Of a stretch of 64,000 nucleotides of DNA, positions 33,290-45,700 are shown piece by piece (position 1 is the first letter of the stretch; every line of letters begins with the position of its first letter). The translations under genes and the position numbers were made by a program. The notes beneath the pieces were generated by a model. The model saw only the letters and a program-made list of their open reading frames with translations, was not told the origin of the DNA and made no database searches. This DNA comes from Antedon bifida (Eukaryota; Echinodermata; Crinoidea; Comatulida; Antedonidae), in the NCBI GenBank assembly GCA_963402885.1, contig OY727094.1, positions 17,362,501 to 17,426,500 of the forward strand, written 5' to 3'.

Positions 33290-33837
33290 TTTAAGCTATT
33301 TTGGCTAGCTATGTGTATGGGTGACCGGAATACAAGCTTTACTTTGATGGTCACTCTCATCAATATTTGCCATGTATTTTGATATTATTTTATGGTAAAA
33401 TAAATTGAAACTATTCAGGAAAAATGTTTCAAATGTCTTATTCTTGTAATTGATCCTGCAGTAACAACTGTATGTAACAGTTTAAGAGCGGTTGACTACA
33501 AATATCGACCTATTTCATTAAAAAGTAGCCAAATGCTAAAAAATGGATTTTCTTCATATGGTAATTAATCACACTGTAGGTAAATATAACAAAACTGAAA
33601 TATTTTTGAAAAAAAAAAATGGTTGCCATGGTAACAGGTGTGTGATTTTATCCCCCCCCCCCCCCCCCCCCCAAGAAAAAAGGGAAATTTTACCATTTTG
33701 GCATGCAAATTTTGCCATTATTTAGATATGCCACCTATGAAAAAAAAAAAAGAATTTGTGAATTGTTTTTGTGAAATCTTTTTGTACCAATCTTGCTCTA
33801 ATGAAAAACAAAAATTTACGTAAATCAATTATTGAAT

Positions 33838-34119
33838 TTAGGAGATACCATTAATTTTCTTAGGGGTGTTTTCAGGAATTTCATACATTGGAATTTTTGT
33901 ATGTTTTTCAAAAAGCTGTAAGTCCGATGGTAACGCTTCAAAAGCAACCATGGTGCAGGCATGGTTGGTTGAAAGGTTGCTCTTGCTGTTTCCATTAAAA
34001 TTATCGTGGAGAATCATGTCATTTCTGTGTAGTGTTTCTAGATAAATAATTGAAATTTGCATTTTCACATCTTTGTAATTTGTAATATAGAAATAGGTGG
34101 TATAGCTTTTTCTGTCCAA
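33838..34119 (-). CDS. Unrecognised 93-codon frame inside the TTAA element
   Basis: Open minus-strand frame with HDNFNGNSKSNLS, NHACTMVAFEALPSDLQLFE and IPMYEIPENTPKK. Its composition looks protein-like rather than random, but I recognise no family. It cannot be an exon of the ROCO gene because phase 2 entry meets a stop at once. It may be a remnant of the element's transposase. Confidence 0.2.
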   Translation of the reverse strand: MDRKSYTTYFYITNYKDVKMQISIIYLETLHRNDMILHDNFNGNSKSNLSTNHACTMVAFEALPSDLQLFEKHTKIPMYEIPENTPKKINGIS

Positions 34120-35112
34120 AATGTTTTTTTGTTGTTGTTAAAACATACTAAAATATAGGCGCGCCTATATAGATATTAGTATCTAAAATCTACCCTGGGT
34201 TGTTTATTAGTAATTACTTATATTTCGTAATTTCAAAATGGCTGCCATTTGAAAATTTTTTCCCTAATTATCTCTTTAACCACTAAGTTTTTTTGTAAAT
34301 AATGTTTTAAACACATACAAATATTATCCTTAAAATTCAGAATAACTAATTTAATTTTGCTTTTGAAGTCTAGGTCAAAGGTCAATTTATTACACTATAT
34401 AGGCCCTACAATTATTCTATATCTTAAACTTGAGTATTTTGAATAAGAATGGTACAAATATAAATGTGGCCTTAAAGCGTTAAAATAACATATAATCTGT
34501 GCTTTCTTCTGGAGATACAAGGTCAAAGGCTTAAATGACTTCCCTGCACTTTTTTTTTAATTATTGAACAAGCCATTCTAATGTTACAATAGTTATTCAC
34601 TTTTGACAAAAAATTGATGGAAACGAACAATTATTTAACCTAATAAAATCATAATTTTAAAAAAGAGTAGTAAACTGGAAGCCCATTGTCTGAAAATCAA
34701 TGGGTTTGTATTTAATTTACTGTTTTTTATTTTTTATAAGCTAAATCATTATTTTTTAAATAACCTGATTAAAACTATTCAATGTTTGATTTTAGTATCC
34801 TTTATTTTTTGCATAAAAAAGAAAGGGACTGTAAATTATAAACGTAATATCCTTTATAGTATCCGATTAGGTCATAGTTCAAGAATTTAGATTTTCACTC
34901 CGATGAAGTACATGGTTACTGAGTTGTTCCATCCAACCCAATATATTTATAGAAAAGACAACTTCAAAGAAGGGACACAGACCAATGCTATCAAGTTGTT
35001 TGATAGCCTTGCACACTAGACTAATAAAAGTGGTCTATTCTGTTGGCCAGGGAAAGATTAACAAAAATCAAGAGACACCTCAACATCTTGTGATTAAGTT
35101 CTTGACATGGCC

Positions 35113-35175
35113 ACAAGTTTCAATTCAATTCAATTCAAAATTCTTTAATCATCCCACACGGGGCAATTCAAATAA
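35113..35175 (-). mobile_element. LINE 3' tail with (AATTG)n
   Basis: CAATTCAATTCAATTC followed by AAAATTCTTTAATCATCCC on the plus strand reads on minus as a 3' end with a (GAATT)n tail, a CR1/L2-like ending. No coding sequence accompanies it. Confidence 0.35.
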
Positions 35176-36372
35176 AAAGGTCTGGATTAAAATGATCTTA
35201 AAAAATATACAAAAATCACAATAGTGATGTTTGAGCATTGAAGTAGTGAAGGAAAAAACGGGTTACAAGCAACAAAATACAGTACATGGGAGGTCTACAC
35301 TAAGTACATTTTTGGGTATCTATATGTATGCCTACCTATGCCTACCATATCCAGTGAACACAAAAACCGAAGGTGGGATTTTAACGCATTTCTAATTATA
35401 CCATTTCCACAGTTTTTGACAGTTTTTGACAATTTTCGGGTAGGGAATACAAATATCTTTAAGTGCAGTTTTCCTTGCTCATAATTTTTGGTATCAATGT
35501 ATAAAGCAATGTCTCTTTATTTTGATGTAAGTTGATTGTAATTCGAAAATTAATGACGTCACATAAGGACATAAGGTTATGTATTGTCCCCTAAAAACAT
35601 GAAAAATGAAGGTTAATTACATCAGACTTTGATCATGTTTTCACTAAAATGACAAAATAAATGGTTAAATTTGACTTGTTTTGGGTAGGGTATGATAAAA
35701 AATAGCCATAAGTACATTTTTTCTTGTTCAAACATTTAATTCTTTATATCAATGTATAGCGTAATGTCTACTCTACATTTCGGTATAAATATTTGATTCA
35801 ATTTGAATTCAGTTCAAATTTTATGCCATTAGTACCTTACAAATAACATATCCTGAAATCAGAAAAAATACAAACTTTTGTGACACCATCAGTATAACAA
35901 AAATGTATTCCCCAAAGTTTTTTGTTTTTTATCCATTCACACAAGGTCTATAGAATATATATAATCAAGAACAACGCAATTCAAGTGTTACCATAGACGT
36001 TGTGAAGCTCAAAACTTTGGCCAAAATTGGATTTTTTACCACAAGTAAAAACACCCCTATTGAAAATAAATGGTACGGTCCATTCTCATGCCCGACCAAC
36101 AATTTTTTGCTTTCAGTTTGTTTATAAATCTTTCATCATCTTGTATTAAAAGTTAAATTAAATTTCAACCATACGGAAAAATTACAAGAAAATGCTGTAA
36201 TTTTCAAATCAAAATAATTTTATCTGTGCATGTTTCAACCAAACCTCTTTCACTGTGCAAATTTTAAAGAAAATCTATTTTTTTGACTTGGCCACCTTTA
36301 GGTCGATATTTATAGACAACTGCTCTTAAGTGGTTAAATGTAATAGTTGTAATTGATATAAAGTATGCTTAC

Positions 36373-36538
36373 TCTTTTCTTAAAAGAGAATTGATAGTAG
36401 AAGTTTTTCCAACATTCTCAAGTCCTACAAAAATAGTTCTTCCTTGATTAAACTCTGTTTGTCCTTCTTTAAGTGCGTTTTGAAATGCTTTCACCGCATC
36501 AGGTCCTCGTGCCAATATCTCCTCTGGAACATGCACAT
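36373..36538 (-). CDS. ROCO gene exon, Roc P-loop
   Basis: 166 bp, phase 1 to 2 (about residues 232-287); TTTTAAG acceptor and AAGA|GTAAGC donor. The strand RTIFVGLENVGKTSTINSLL is a Walker A/P-loop (GxxxxGKTS, 270-278) that binds the phosphates of GTP. The upstream helix (ILARGPDAVKAFQNALKEG) links the Death domain to Roc. Confidence 0.95.
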
Positions 36539-37025
36539 CTTAAAAACACAATAAAAGGTACAATAACTATTGTATAACTTCCTGTTTGTTTGTATACTAC
36601 AGGATAGCAATTATACTCTTTATAAATTGAACAGTTTAATATGCACTAAGACTGTCTTATGAATACCTCAATCATTACTTAAATAAATTAAGCAGAGTAC
36701 AAAGATGAAGGTATAATGTATATAGAATAAAATACTTTAGCAATCCCTCACGAAAAACAGATGATAGATTTTCATCAAGTGCAAAGATTTTATAACAATT
36801 GGTTTGATAAATATGTGGTACTAAAGATATATGCCAACACTTAAGCTTATTAAAGCCGATTCTCACAAATGGGACCAACATTTAGACTTAGACATTTCTG
36901 CATATTCAAAAGTTTTTTCATTTATTATTATAAACCCACAGAATATTGTTACAAAGCCTTTAAGAACCTTATAAATGAGAGAGTTCAGTCATTCTGAAGG
37001 CTACCTTACGGTTTTATTTACTTAC

Positions 37026-37274
37026 TTTCAATTTTATCAGCCATATCTTTTTCCTCAGCTTTCCTGAGAGCTGCAACAAGTTCTGAACGCATGGACTTCT
37101 TAGTAACCTTAGCCTGCCATGCATCCAACATGTCTAAAGTCCTTTCAGAAATGTGTCTATCTGGTAGTTCAAATGAATTTATATCTTCTTGTGTCATTCC
37201 AAGATTAGCTGCTATTAGTTTCCTTTTATTAAAGGCGTTATTGGCAATGTATATTAATTCTTTGGTTGTAATAT
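37026..37274 (-). CDS. ROCO gene exon, Death domain
   Basis: 249 bp, phase 1 to 1 (about residues 149-232); TTTAG acceptor, GAAA|GTAAGT donor. It encodes one Death-fold domain: a first helix ELIYIANNAF, then LGMTQEDINSFE, ERTLDMLDAWQAK, and RSELVAALRKAEEKDMADKI. The spacing of LG....I..., LL..W and L..AL.......A..I is the Death-domain signature. Death domains assemble homotypic signalling complexes; the partner is unknown. Confidence 0.9.
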
Positions 37275-37664
37275 CTAAATAAAATAAAATATAAATATTA
37301 TACTGTTTATAATATATTTTAATAAAATCCTAAAATATTAGTATTTTGTTTGATTCTACCTACCCTTCTCAATGTCTAGATCTAAATTACCCAAAATGTA
37401 ATTTTGTGAAATGTTGACTTTTTAATTTGTAAATAAAATAATAGTTCAATCACGCTAAACTCTTTTTTATTTCTTAAATGTAAATTAACATTTATATCAT
37501 TTTTACAAGCAGTTTATTTTATAGATATTGTGAATACCAAACTTCTCCATAGCAGATAGAACAAAAAGACCTAATGTTATAGACCAAGATTAATTTTTTT
37601 ATTCCTTTTTTTATTGGAAACAATAGCCCTATTGTGGGGCATTGAAATTGAAGAATATTCATAC

Positions 37665-37700
37665 CTGACGATGTCATTTCGATGTAAGGTAAAGGTCCAC
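37665..37700 (-). CDS. ROCO gene micro-exon (36 bp)
   Basis: A 12-codon exon, phase 1 to 1, with TTGTTTAG acceptor and TCAG|GTATGA donor. It encodes GPLPYIEMTSS, a short linker between ankyrin repeats and Death domain. It is supported by perfect phase agreement on both sides, but a 36-bp exon is small enough that transcript evidence would be needed for certainty. Confidence 0.65.
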
Positions 37701-38138
37701 CTAAACAAGTAAAATGAATGTGTATATCAAACTTTTCAGTGCAAAATTACAGATTGGAAATTATATAAAGGACAAACATATTTTTAAATTACCTTTGGGA
37801 CCAACATATAGATATTTATAACAGAATTAGTAGCACACAAAATGGAAAACAGGATAAAATGCACAACTGAAACCATATTACACATTGGCATGCCATGAAT
37901 TACTGTACGCCTTGTGTTAGATAACAAACCTAACGCTGCGAGTCTGAACATACCCTGTACCAACAGTAGTTGAGATGAGCCGCTATTTGAATCAATCTAC
38001 TTTTTTTTTATAAATCATATTTTTTAATTTGTTTGACTATATGACTGACTACAAATACTACAGGATAAAAAGTGATCATTAATTCTATTTTTAGAAGTTC
38101 ATGCTTTTATTTGCAGCACAATGTGTTTTTTAACTTAC

Positions 38139-38232
38139 CATTCAAAATTGCAAGTATTTCTGTTTTCTTCTGTTCACCATCGTATTTATCGCACACATTT
38201 TCATTATAGATATCAGATGCAGACTCTCCATT
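38139..38232 (-). CDS. ROCO gene exon, degenerate last ankyrin repeat
   Basis: 94 bp, phase 0 to 1 (about residues 106-137); TTGTCAG acceptor, AATG|GTAAGT donor. It begins NGESASDIYNEN, an ankyrin-type start (NG.SA.D), and ends with helix TEILAILN, which fits a C-terminal capping repeat. Confidence 0.8.
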
Positions 38233-39254
38233 CTGACAATCAAAGTGTTTGTGATTTAAAATAACAATATTAGCAATTCTAGTTATAAGCATAAGTTCTG
38301 ATAAATCCCTCAGCTACTCTTTTAAAAAAAAAATTAAAATTCAGCTTAATTTCATAATTTGCAAGAACATACTAAACCAAAAGATAAGCCAAACTAAATA
38401 ATACTAATATGTGAAATAACCCTGGCCATTAAAAAAAATCAAATTATTATTATTTCATAATAGGCAAATTCTAGATATTTCAAAGGTCAATAATTTTACT
38501 TTTGTCAATATCTTAAAAAAATATGCCACTGGACTAAATCTACTTCCACTCAGTGTGATTTTATGCATTAATATCACTAAACCCATTTGCCACGATATTT
38601 TTCCCAGGGTGTCGGACACGTTAATTCAAAGCATGATGTGAAATCAGCTGAAATAAAATATTTATGGGGTTTTTTTGGCCAAAATCATTATTTTCATAAG
38701 CCATATAATAACCATACATGCCATTAGATCTAAACTAATTAAATACATGCTCTGAAAGAATTTGAACAAAATAAATCATTTTTGGTCTAAATCATGTAGC
38801 TTACTAATAGTCCAAAAGTAACCTGCAACTGAAATGAATGTTAATGATGAGCAACTGAGAAGATAAATTTAATATCAAATGATATGTCAACAACTATAAT
38901 TTAAAGAAATATAGAACAAATACTTATGTAGTTTCATTATTTATATTATATGTATTTAATTATATAACATATACTTCAGTATACAGTTAAATATGAGACT
39001 AAAAGTAAAAATAATGGAAGCATGCTGTTTAAACAATTCAATTTATATTTAAAATTAACAATACAATGTGAATACTGTAATGGAAAAATAAAAAAGAAAT
39101 GTTAATCACTATAAATATATACGATATTAATTTTAATATTTCTGTAATTATTCCATCAAACAAATATACAGGTACATGTGAGGAGGTGGATGGGCAATAG
39201 ACTGCTCGAGGGTCAGACAAGAAGAAAATAGCCTGTAATATTTTCAATGATAAT

Positions 39255-39300
39255 TCTCCTGAGGACGATCAAAGCATATTGATCGAAACGTCGAGAAAAT
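39255..39300 (+). ncRNA. Hammerhead-like core, Penelope-like relic
   Basis: CTGAGGA at 39259-39265 is followed by stem CGATCAA/TTGATCG and then AAACGTCGAG. The CUGANGA core is perfect, but GAAA is met only if the last stem G is shared. Such CTGANGA..GAAACGTC segments are typical of Penelope-like terminal repeats. No RT frame is nearby. Confidence 0.4.
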
Positions 39301-39414
39301 CAACAGTTTTTTTCAGAACTAATATACATGGTGTACCGCAAACTTTATATCAACAAATAATAATAAACTTTATTATTAAAATAATTGCATTGCAGTACTT
39401 AATAACAAACTAAC

Positions 39415-39531
39415 CTTATTTTTCTTGCTAATGTCCATACGTCCTTCCTTTATGAAGAACACAAAGGCATTTTTGTGTTCTTCATAAGTTAACTTTGCTC
39501 GAGCAATTATATGCAGAGCATTGTCTCCATT
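39415..39531 (-). CDS. ROCO gene exon, ankyrin repeat
   Basis: 117 bp, 39 codons, phase 0 to 0; TTCAAG acceptor, AAG|GTTAGT donor. NGDNALHIIARA starts the repeat (consensus DG.TALH.A) and KEGRMDISKKNK ends it (consensus G.DVN..N.). It is six residues longer than the 33-residue unit because of a loop extension (LTYEEHKN). Confidence 0.9.
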
Positions 39532-40435
39532 CTTGAAAAAAGTGAAAAAAAAACAAAGTGCACAAGCTGTACTAATACTGTGAATATTATATTTTGATTG
39601 TACATACAACCCTTTAGTAAAAACTCTCCAATTTCATTTACGAAACATGGATGATTTATAAATGATATAATCAAAACCTACTGAATGTTTACCATTACTT
39701 ATCTATCATTTGATTGATTATATTGATTGATTATATTTACTGAATGCAAAAAGAGCATATTCATTTAGCAAGATATCTGGAGAGAAAAAACCTTTTCATT
39801 TAAAGGACATAATTCTTAGTGAAATTTCAATATACTTTGCAAATTGCAGACGATAAAAATGGTATACTTGGATATTAGTTATAATACTTTATGATTGATT
39901 CAGCTTAGAATTTTATTCATTATAAATGCTATACAAAAGCTTCTTGTCAGCTTTTTAAACTATTTTACATCAAATCTTTTTGAATCAAAAGATAAAATAT
40001 TTGGTTTTATCTCAATATCTCTATGGTTTTATATACTTTTTGCTTTAAGATTCTATAAATAGGTTGGTGAATTTACAGTGGAATCAATAATACCTACAAT
40101 AATATCATGGCACCAGCCAGGTACAGATATAGGAAGTTTGCATAGAGTACACAAATAGAATGCACTAATTTGAGGATAACAAATATAGGCCTAAAGAACA
40201 TTTAACATTCAGGATTAAATGGTGGTAGCTGATCAACTTGGATTATAATATGGTTAAAAAAAATCCAGATTATTCTGTCCTAGTGATGGAGCGAAAGGGT
40301 GAGGGGGTAGGTGCAGCAACTAGTATAATCCTCACAGTATTGTGTAATACCTGCATACACTGTGATATTTACAATACGATGCAATAATACATGCATAATT
40401 ATATGAAATTACTAGATATACTGTATACAACTTAC

Positions 40436-40534
40436 TTTGTTTTGCTGGTTCACATTAGAACCAGCATCAACTAATGTCATACAGCATGCAGTTTGACCAT
40501 TGGCTGCAGCTATCAAGAGTGGTGAATTTCCGTT
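40436..40534 (-). CDS. ROCO gene exon, ankyrin repeat
   Basis: Exactly 99 bp, 33 codons, phase 0 to 0: one exon, one repeat. It starts NGNSPLLIAAANGQ, contains CCMTLVDAGSNVNQQNK and ends at AAA|GTAAGT. The one-repeat-per-exon layout suggests tandem exon duplication, so further 99-bp exons may exist upstream. Confidence 0.92.
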
Positions 40535-43500
40535 CTAAAAAAATAGATTATTAAATATGTCATACAACTAAAACAAACCTCTTTAGCAATGCACAGTAGA
40601 AGCATGACCATTAATAATTGTGGTGTAATTAAAAATATTTTTAATATATATATTGTTAGATTATTTAATCTTTAAAAAATTTAAATATTTAATCATGATC
40701 ATAATAAAAAGTTTACCCAGTGAAGATATACATTATTGAATATTTTGAATGTTAAATGTTCTTTAGGCCTATATTTATAATTTTTTCAAAAATAAACATA
40801 TTTTAATGTTTATTGTGCAAACATGATGTTTTTCACCGCTATTATATTGTAACTATCTATATATTTTGGTATTAATATGTTATAAATAATATAAATAATC
40901 AAAACACATGATCATTGTAAAACTTTTGATGAAGTTTTATAAATTGCACTAAATGAATCAATGCTTAAAAATGTCTAAAATGGCATTTCAACTAAGTATT
41001 AAATAGGCTGTGTACATCATAAGTTAACAGTTTTTAGTCTCATTGAGCTTTTACTGTAGATCCATGATTTGGTAGACTGCAATTGTATTTTAAGAACAGC
41101 AAAAAAATATAAATACAATTGAAAGTTTTTAATGTAAATGATTTTAATTAAGATAATTTACATTGTCAGATCTCACTCTGAATACATTTAACCATTTCAC
41201 ATTAAACATCAGTGTGGTAAAAGACCTACTTGACAAACAATACATTATATGGACACATTTAATATTAAAAACTCATTACAATCCAGCATTTGAGCAGAGA
41301 AATGTTATTGAGAAAGGTTTTCAATTAATTTTCTCCCTGTCACCTTATTCAAGCTGTGACAATTGTATTTATCATGGCTCTGCACAACCATGAACAAACA
41401 TCAGAATGGTTGTCAATATTATAATTATTAATAAAGGACAAAATAAAATCTGATCCCATCATAATGCACTTTTATATGATGATCTAGCGAACTCAAGTAG
41501 AATAATATAGGTGGTTTCTTGTGTCTTGTGCCTTGTGTTGGAAGGCATTGGATAATAAGACACAAAAAGGTGTACAAGGGTGTCTTTAGCTGTGATTGAT
41601 AGGCTGCACTATCAAAGACGGGTAGATGTTATTGTGTATTAAATAGTTTAAAAAAGAGATGATAGCATTTGGTTTATTCTAATTAAAAAAAGTGGTAGGT
41701 TATATAGGTTATACGATAATGTTGTAGTTTTGTGGAATGAAACTATGTTATGGAATGAATGCTACAAAGGCATAGTATCATGCGCTGTTTAAACACTGTA
41801 TTCATGTTGGAAAAGGTATTCAGATTAAGGTGTATGTATATTCAGATGGGTAGTGTAAATCCCATATTATTTTTTTTAAAGCAATTTAATAATTATAGAA
41901 ACTACTAATTCATTTTTTTTCAGTTTTATTTATAAATATATGTTTGATGTTCTTCTGAATTCAGTTTTGTGAGCATAAAATAATATCATGACTTGTTTTT
42001 GTATGCAATGTGAGACAATGCTCTATTAACACACATACCAAATGAAAAGGGCGTTGCAAACTACAGAAAGCCACTAATCTCTTCTCTGTATTGACATCAT
42101 GCTCTTATACTCTTTCATGGTTTACAATTTATGCACTTTGTCATTCTCTTATACATGATGTTAAATGCACCTGGGTTCTAGCACTGTCTTTTTTTCTCTT
42201 TTGTGGCTTGAACCAGCACTTTTGTTCATTCATTCAATGACATGATTAATACAAGTTAATCAGTAATATGTAATACAGTAGTTGTCATAAATCTACAATC
42301 TTCATAATCTATTTGATCATTGTTGTCAAATATAATCTTCCCTTTTTCGTAATTGTTGTATATCTTTATCCATATAATATTCAAAATAAAGACCAAAAAT
42401 CATTCATTCACAACAAGACACAATTCAATCCGCAATATGTGTTGTTGTTCTAAATATTGCATCTTTATAATCTGTTTAAATTGTTAGTATCCAATATAAT
42501 TCTCCCTTTTTCTTTCTTTTTTCATTTATTCTTTAACCTTTTTATCCATGTATAATAATGTGTATATAAAAAAAAAGCATTATATAATATAAACATTAAA
42601 AAGGCGTTAGCATTTAATAGGAATGCTAAATTGTTTAAGTTATTGATAATCAACTTAAATAGTATCCAGAAGTTTTTGCACACTGGCTGAATATTTAATT
42701 CAGATAGTATCGTAATATCAGGTATAGTATAGAGTCTGGGCCTGTCATCACAATCACCATGGATACGTGACTTTAGTAACACCTATTATTTTCCTTTTAG
42801 TATACATTATTTTAACTTTGAAAGAATCAAATTGAGCTCAGGAGGCCATGCTTCATTTATACTACAAAATAAACTCAAGAGGAACGATGTAATCTAAAAC
42901 TTTTTTAGTTGGGGGTGGGGGGGGGGGGGGGGGAGGTCATAAAATAAAAATTCCATTAAAAACTTATTACCATCCCAAGAGTTTATACTACCCTATTTCT
43001 TATCCAGAGGATTTTAGCTCTGTCTTAACCCCAGCTTTACACTATAAAGACTGACAGATCTCAAACTTTTGGGATTCATTCAAAAATAAAAGAACCTTGA
43101 TAATATAAGTTATAATATAATAATAATAATAAAATCATTTTTGTAATGGAGCTTGTTCACAAACATAATGTGTGCATAAAACATATGCAAAATAACATCT
43201 AAAAATGACCACAAAAGATTACAACAGGAAAAATTGATTAATAGATTAATACAATTTAAAGAAGTTAATAATAACACATAAAATGAGTTGTTTAATACTC
43301 TATAAAGAGTTGTAAAATAATTTTGCAATATCGATATGAATAAACTATTTGATTTGTTTTCTTAATAGTTCCATAATTTATAAATTAATTTCATTTCAAG
43401 TAACATTTATTATTCTTTAAAATAAAACGTTAACATTTGAAAAAAATAAAGAATTAAAATAAATATACTTCTGCTTCAAAAAATAAACATATACAATTTT

Positions 43501-43748
43501 TTTTAAATGCTAAAAAGAAGAGGCTAAACTAGAAGTTACTTGTGGCGGGCAAGCCATGTACAATAAAACAAAAAGACAGAAAAAAACACATACAAAAAAA
43601 ACAAACAAATAAACAGGAAGCATAAAGACACTAAACAATATAAATGGTAATTATTGGAAGTTAGTAGCCATATGGGGCAGAGGAGACGAAAAACGGCTGA
43701 CAATAATCATTTAAACTAGAATTTAATTTGTCACTTTGACGAATTATA
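40535..43748. other. Intronic sequence with a G-tract, otherwise nothing recognised
   Basis: AT-rich. A G-run of about 27 nt with two interruptions (TTGGGGGTGGGG.., about 42910-42935) could form a G-quadruplex. Around 43540-43600 there is 3'-UTR-like minus-strand text (ACATGGCTTGCCCGCCACAA) that may belong to the LINE relic at 45290. No additional ankyrin exon was found, but one cannot be excluded. Confidence 0.4.
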
Positions 43749-45277
43749 GGTGATCATTTTTATAATTTTATTGACATTAATATTTTTTAAACATGCACTT
43801 GCGTTAACATACGATCGGAAAATGTTGATTTATGCCATCCTATTATACGCTTATAGTGCTGAGTTGTGCCTATTATATGCCATATACATTATGTACAGTA
43901 TATACTGTATATCTATATACAGTGTAGCATTGATGAAATTACGGACACACATCATGATCTAACTTTTTGGTATGATGAAATTATCAAAATAAACTTGAAG
44001 TTGACAATTTCGAAAGATAATGAATTGAGCAAATAAATATAAGAATTGGAAGAGAATTTGGCACGTAGAAGCGCAATGCGCGCTCTTTGAAATTTGTATA
44101 ACTTTGACTAAAGAAATTTAAAAACTAATTTTTAACTTCAACTGGCCATATGATAACTTCGCAACATCCGATAGGCTTATTTTTTATATGAATTCATATC
44201 TACATTTCATCAGCTTTCATAATAATTTATAATCTTCAAGGTCACATTTAATTCTGAAGAGCTGTAAGATATTCAAATGTATGGTGTAGGTGAAATTACA
44301 CGACCTACGTTATTCAAGGTTTTACGCGCAATGGCGTCATTAAAATAAAAACGCTGACCACTCATGGAAAGATAAATAATTAAGCAAGCACATACTGAAA
44401 TTTGTGCAAAATTCGAGCACAAATAACCGAGATACGCTCTGTTGAATGTGATAATCTACACAAAAAGATAAAAAATCCTAATTTTTAAATTCAAGTGGCC
44501 ATTTGATGACGTCACAACATTTTGTACATCAAATTTGTACATGAATTCATATCTACAACTCAATAGCTTCCTGAATAAGTTAAAAAAATTGGGGGTCATC
44601 TTGCATTCTGAAGAGTTATTTTCATTTTAAAAAAGGCCTATTTTTCACCATTTTCAGAACTTTTGTGAAATTAATGTGCGCATTTTGTCATTTTTAACAT
44701 GCTCGTATAGCGTCATTTTAAGTCTGAATGGACTCAAAATGGGTAAATGTACTAAGGATTGTGAGTAGAATGTGATTTATTCATCAAATTTTATTGTTTA
44801 CGCTTTCTAAGAATCGCGTGTAATAGTAATTTTTTTAAACACACAAATGGCCTAATTCATGCTCTAAATTGATCAAAGCTTAATTTTGAGCGTTTTAAAA
44901 TGTTAACGCACGATTTCACACGCATGACCTTGAAACGCACAAGTTTTTATTTGCTAATATTTTTACCCTTACCTGAAATTTACGTGTAGTGAATTTCATT
45001 AATATGTGATAATGAATTATGGAGATATGATTGATAATGTGATTTCACAAAATGGCGTATAAATGACGTCACGGATGAGTGATCACGCTGAAAAGCTTAT
45101 TATGTCTAAGTTAAAGTATTTGAAAGACATTGTGTAATTTTTGTGATCATTGCAATTCAACTTTTTGAGATAATTGTTACACAAAAAGTGTACAGAAAGA
45201 AGAATAACAACAAGGAAAACAATAATAAAGATTTTGTACAATAACAATAGGTGATCATTTTATTCTAAATGATCACC
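43749..45277. mobile_element. 1.53-kb TIR element with TA duplication
   Basis: GGTGATCATTT at 43749 and AAATGATCACC ending at 45277, each flanked by TA. The right end is a 29-bp palindrome by itself (45249-45277). The interior contains repeated GACGTCA and AATGGCGTCATT words and no open frame. It interrupts a LINE C-terminal relic that continues at 45290, so it is younger than that LINE. Confidence 0.6.
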
Positions 45278-45284
45278 TAAATAT

Positions 45285-45700
45285 ACTAGTAATTTGATGA
45301 AAGGTAGTTTTTTTACTTAAAATACAGAAAACAATTCCTTGATATCGGGGTACATGTGATATCATTAGGAAGTGCATTCAATAATTTAGAGGCACTTAAT
45401 TAGACATTGTGTTGAATTAAAGTAAGTTTAGTTAAAGGAAGATGAAGGGCGTGTGAGGCCCTAGTATTGTAAAAGTGGATTACTGAGTTTGTTAAGAAAA
45501 TTTAAGAAATTTGGTTAAGAAAAATAAGAAGGAAGTTTTTTGACGACAAAAACGAAAATACACTGTTGAAGTTTATTAAAATCAGTTAAAAGTTTAGGTT
45601 TGAAATAACTGACACACATAACACCAATACAATATTAAAAACTGTAAAAGCATGAAACCATACAAATCATGGTTAAAATTAGGAGAGTCTTGTATGGCTA
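45285..45700 (-). pseudogene. LINE RT C-terminal relic
   Basis: The minus strand gives HFYNTRASHALHLP..KLTLIQHNV*LSASKLLNALPNDIT, the common Jockey-superfamily C-terminal pattern (R......lhLP......a...WN.LP.dI), with a stop and frame breaks. Confidence 0.5.

Larger units (their letters stand above)
33486..36325. mobile_element. 2.84-kb TIR element with TTAA target duplication
   Basis: Left end GAGCGGTTGACTACAAATAT + CGACCTA at 33486; the right end is its near-perfect complement ending at 36325. TTAA lies immediately outside both (33482-33485, 36326-36329). TTAA targets are used by piggyBac and Kolobok elements. The ends are not CCC..GGG, so Kolobok-like is more plausible. No intact transposase is visible. 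The interior has a C-tract (33651-33672), an unrecognised minus-strand frame (33838-34119) and a LINE tail (about 35113-35170). Its right edge lies 43 bp from the P-loop exon's donor. Confidence 0.8.

Noticed and set aside
33838..34119. Additional ROCO exon between the P-loop exon and 18199
   Set aside because: The required phase gives an immediate stop, and the frame lies inside a TIR element.
42040..42105. Extra ankyrin-like exon (minus, VNTEKRLVAFCSLQ before a GTATGT donor)
   Set aside because: Does not fit the ankyrin consensus (no DG.T.LH.A), has no clear acceptor, and is not 99 bp.
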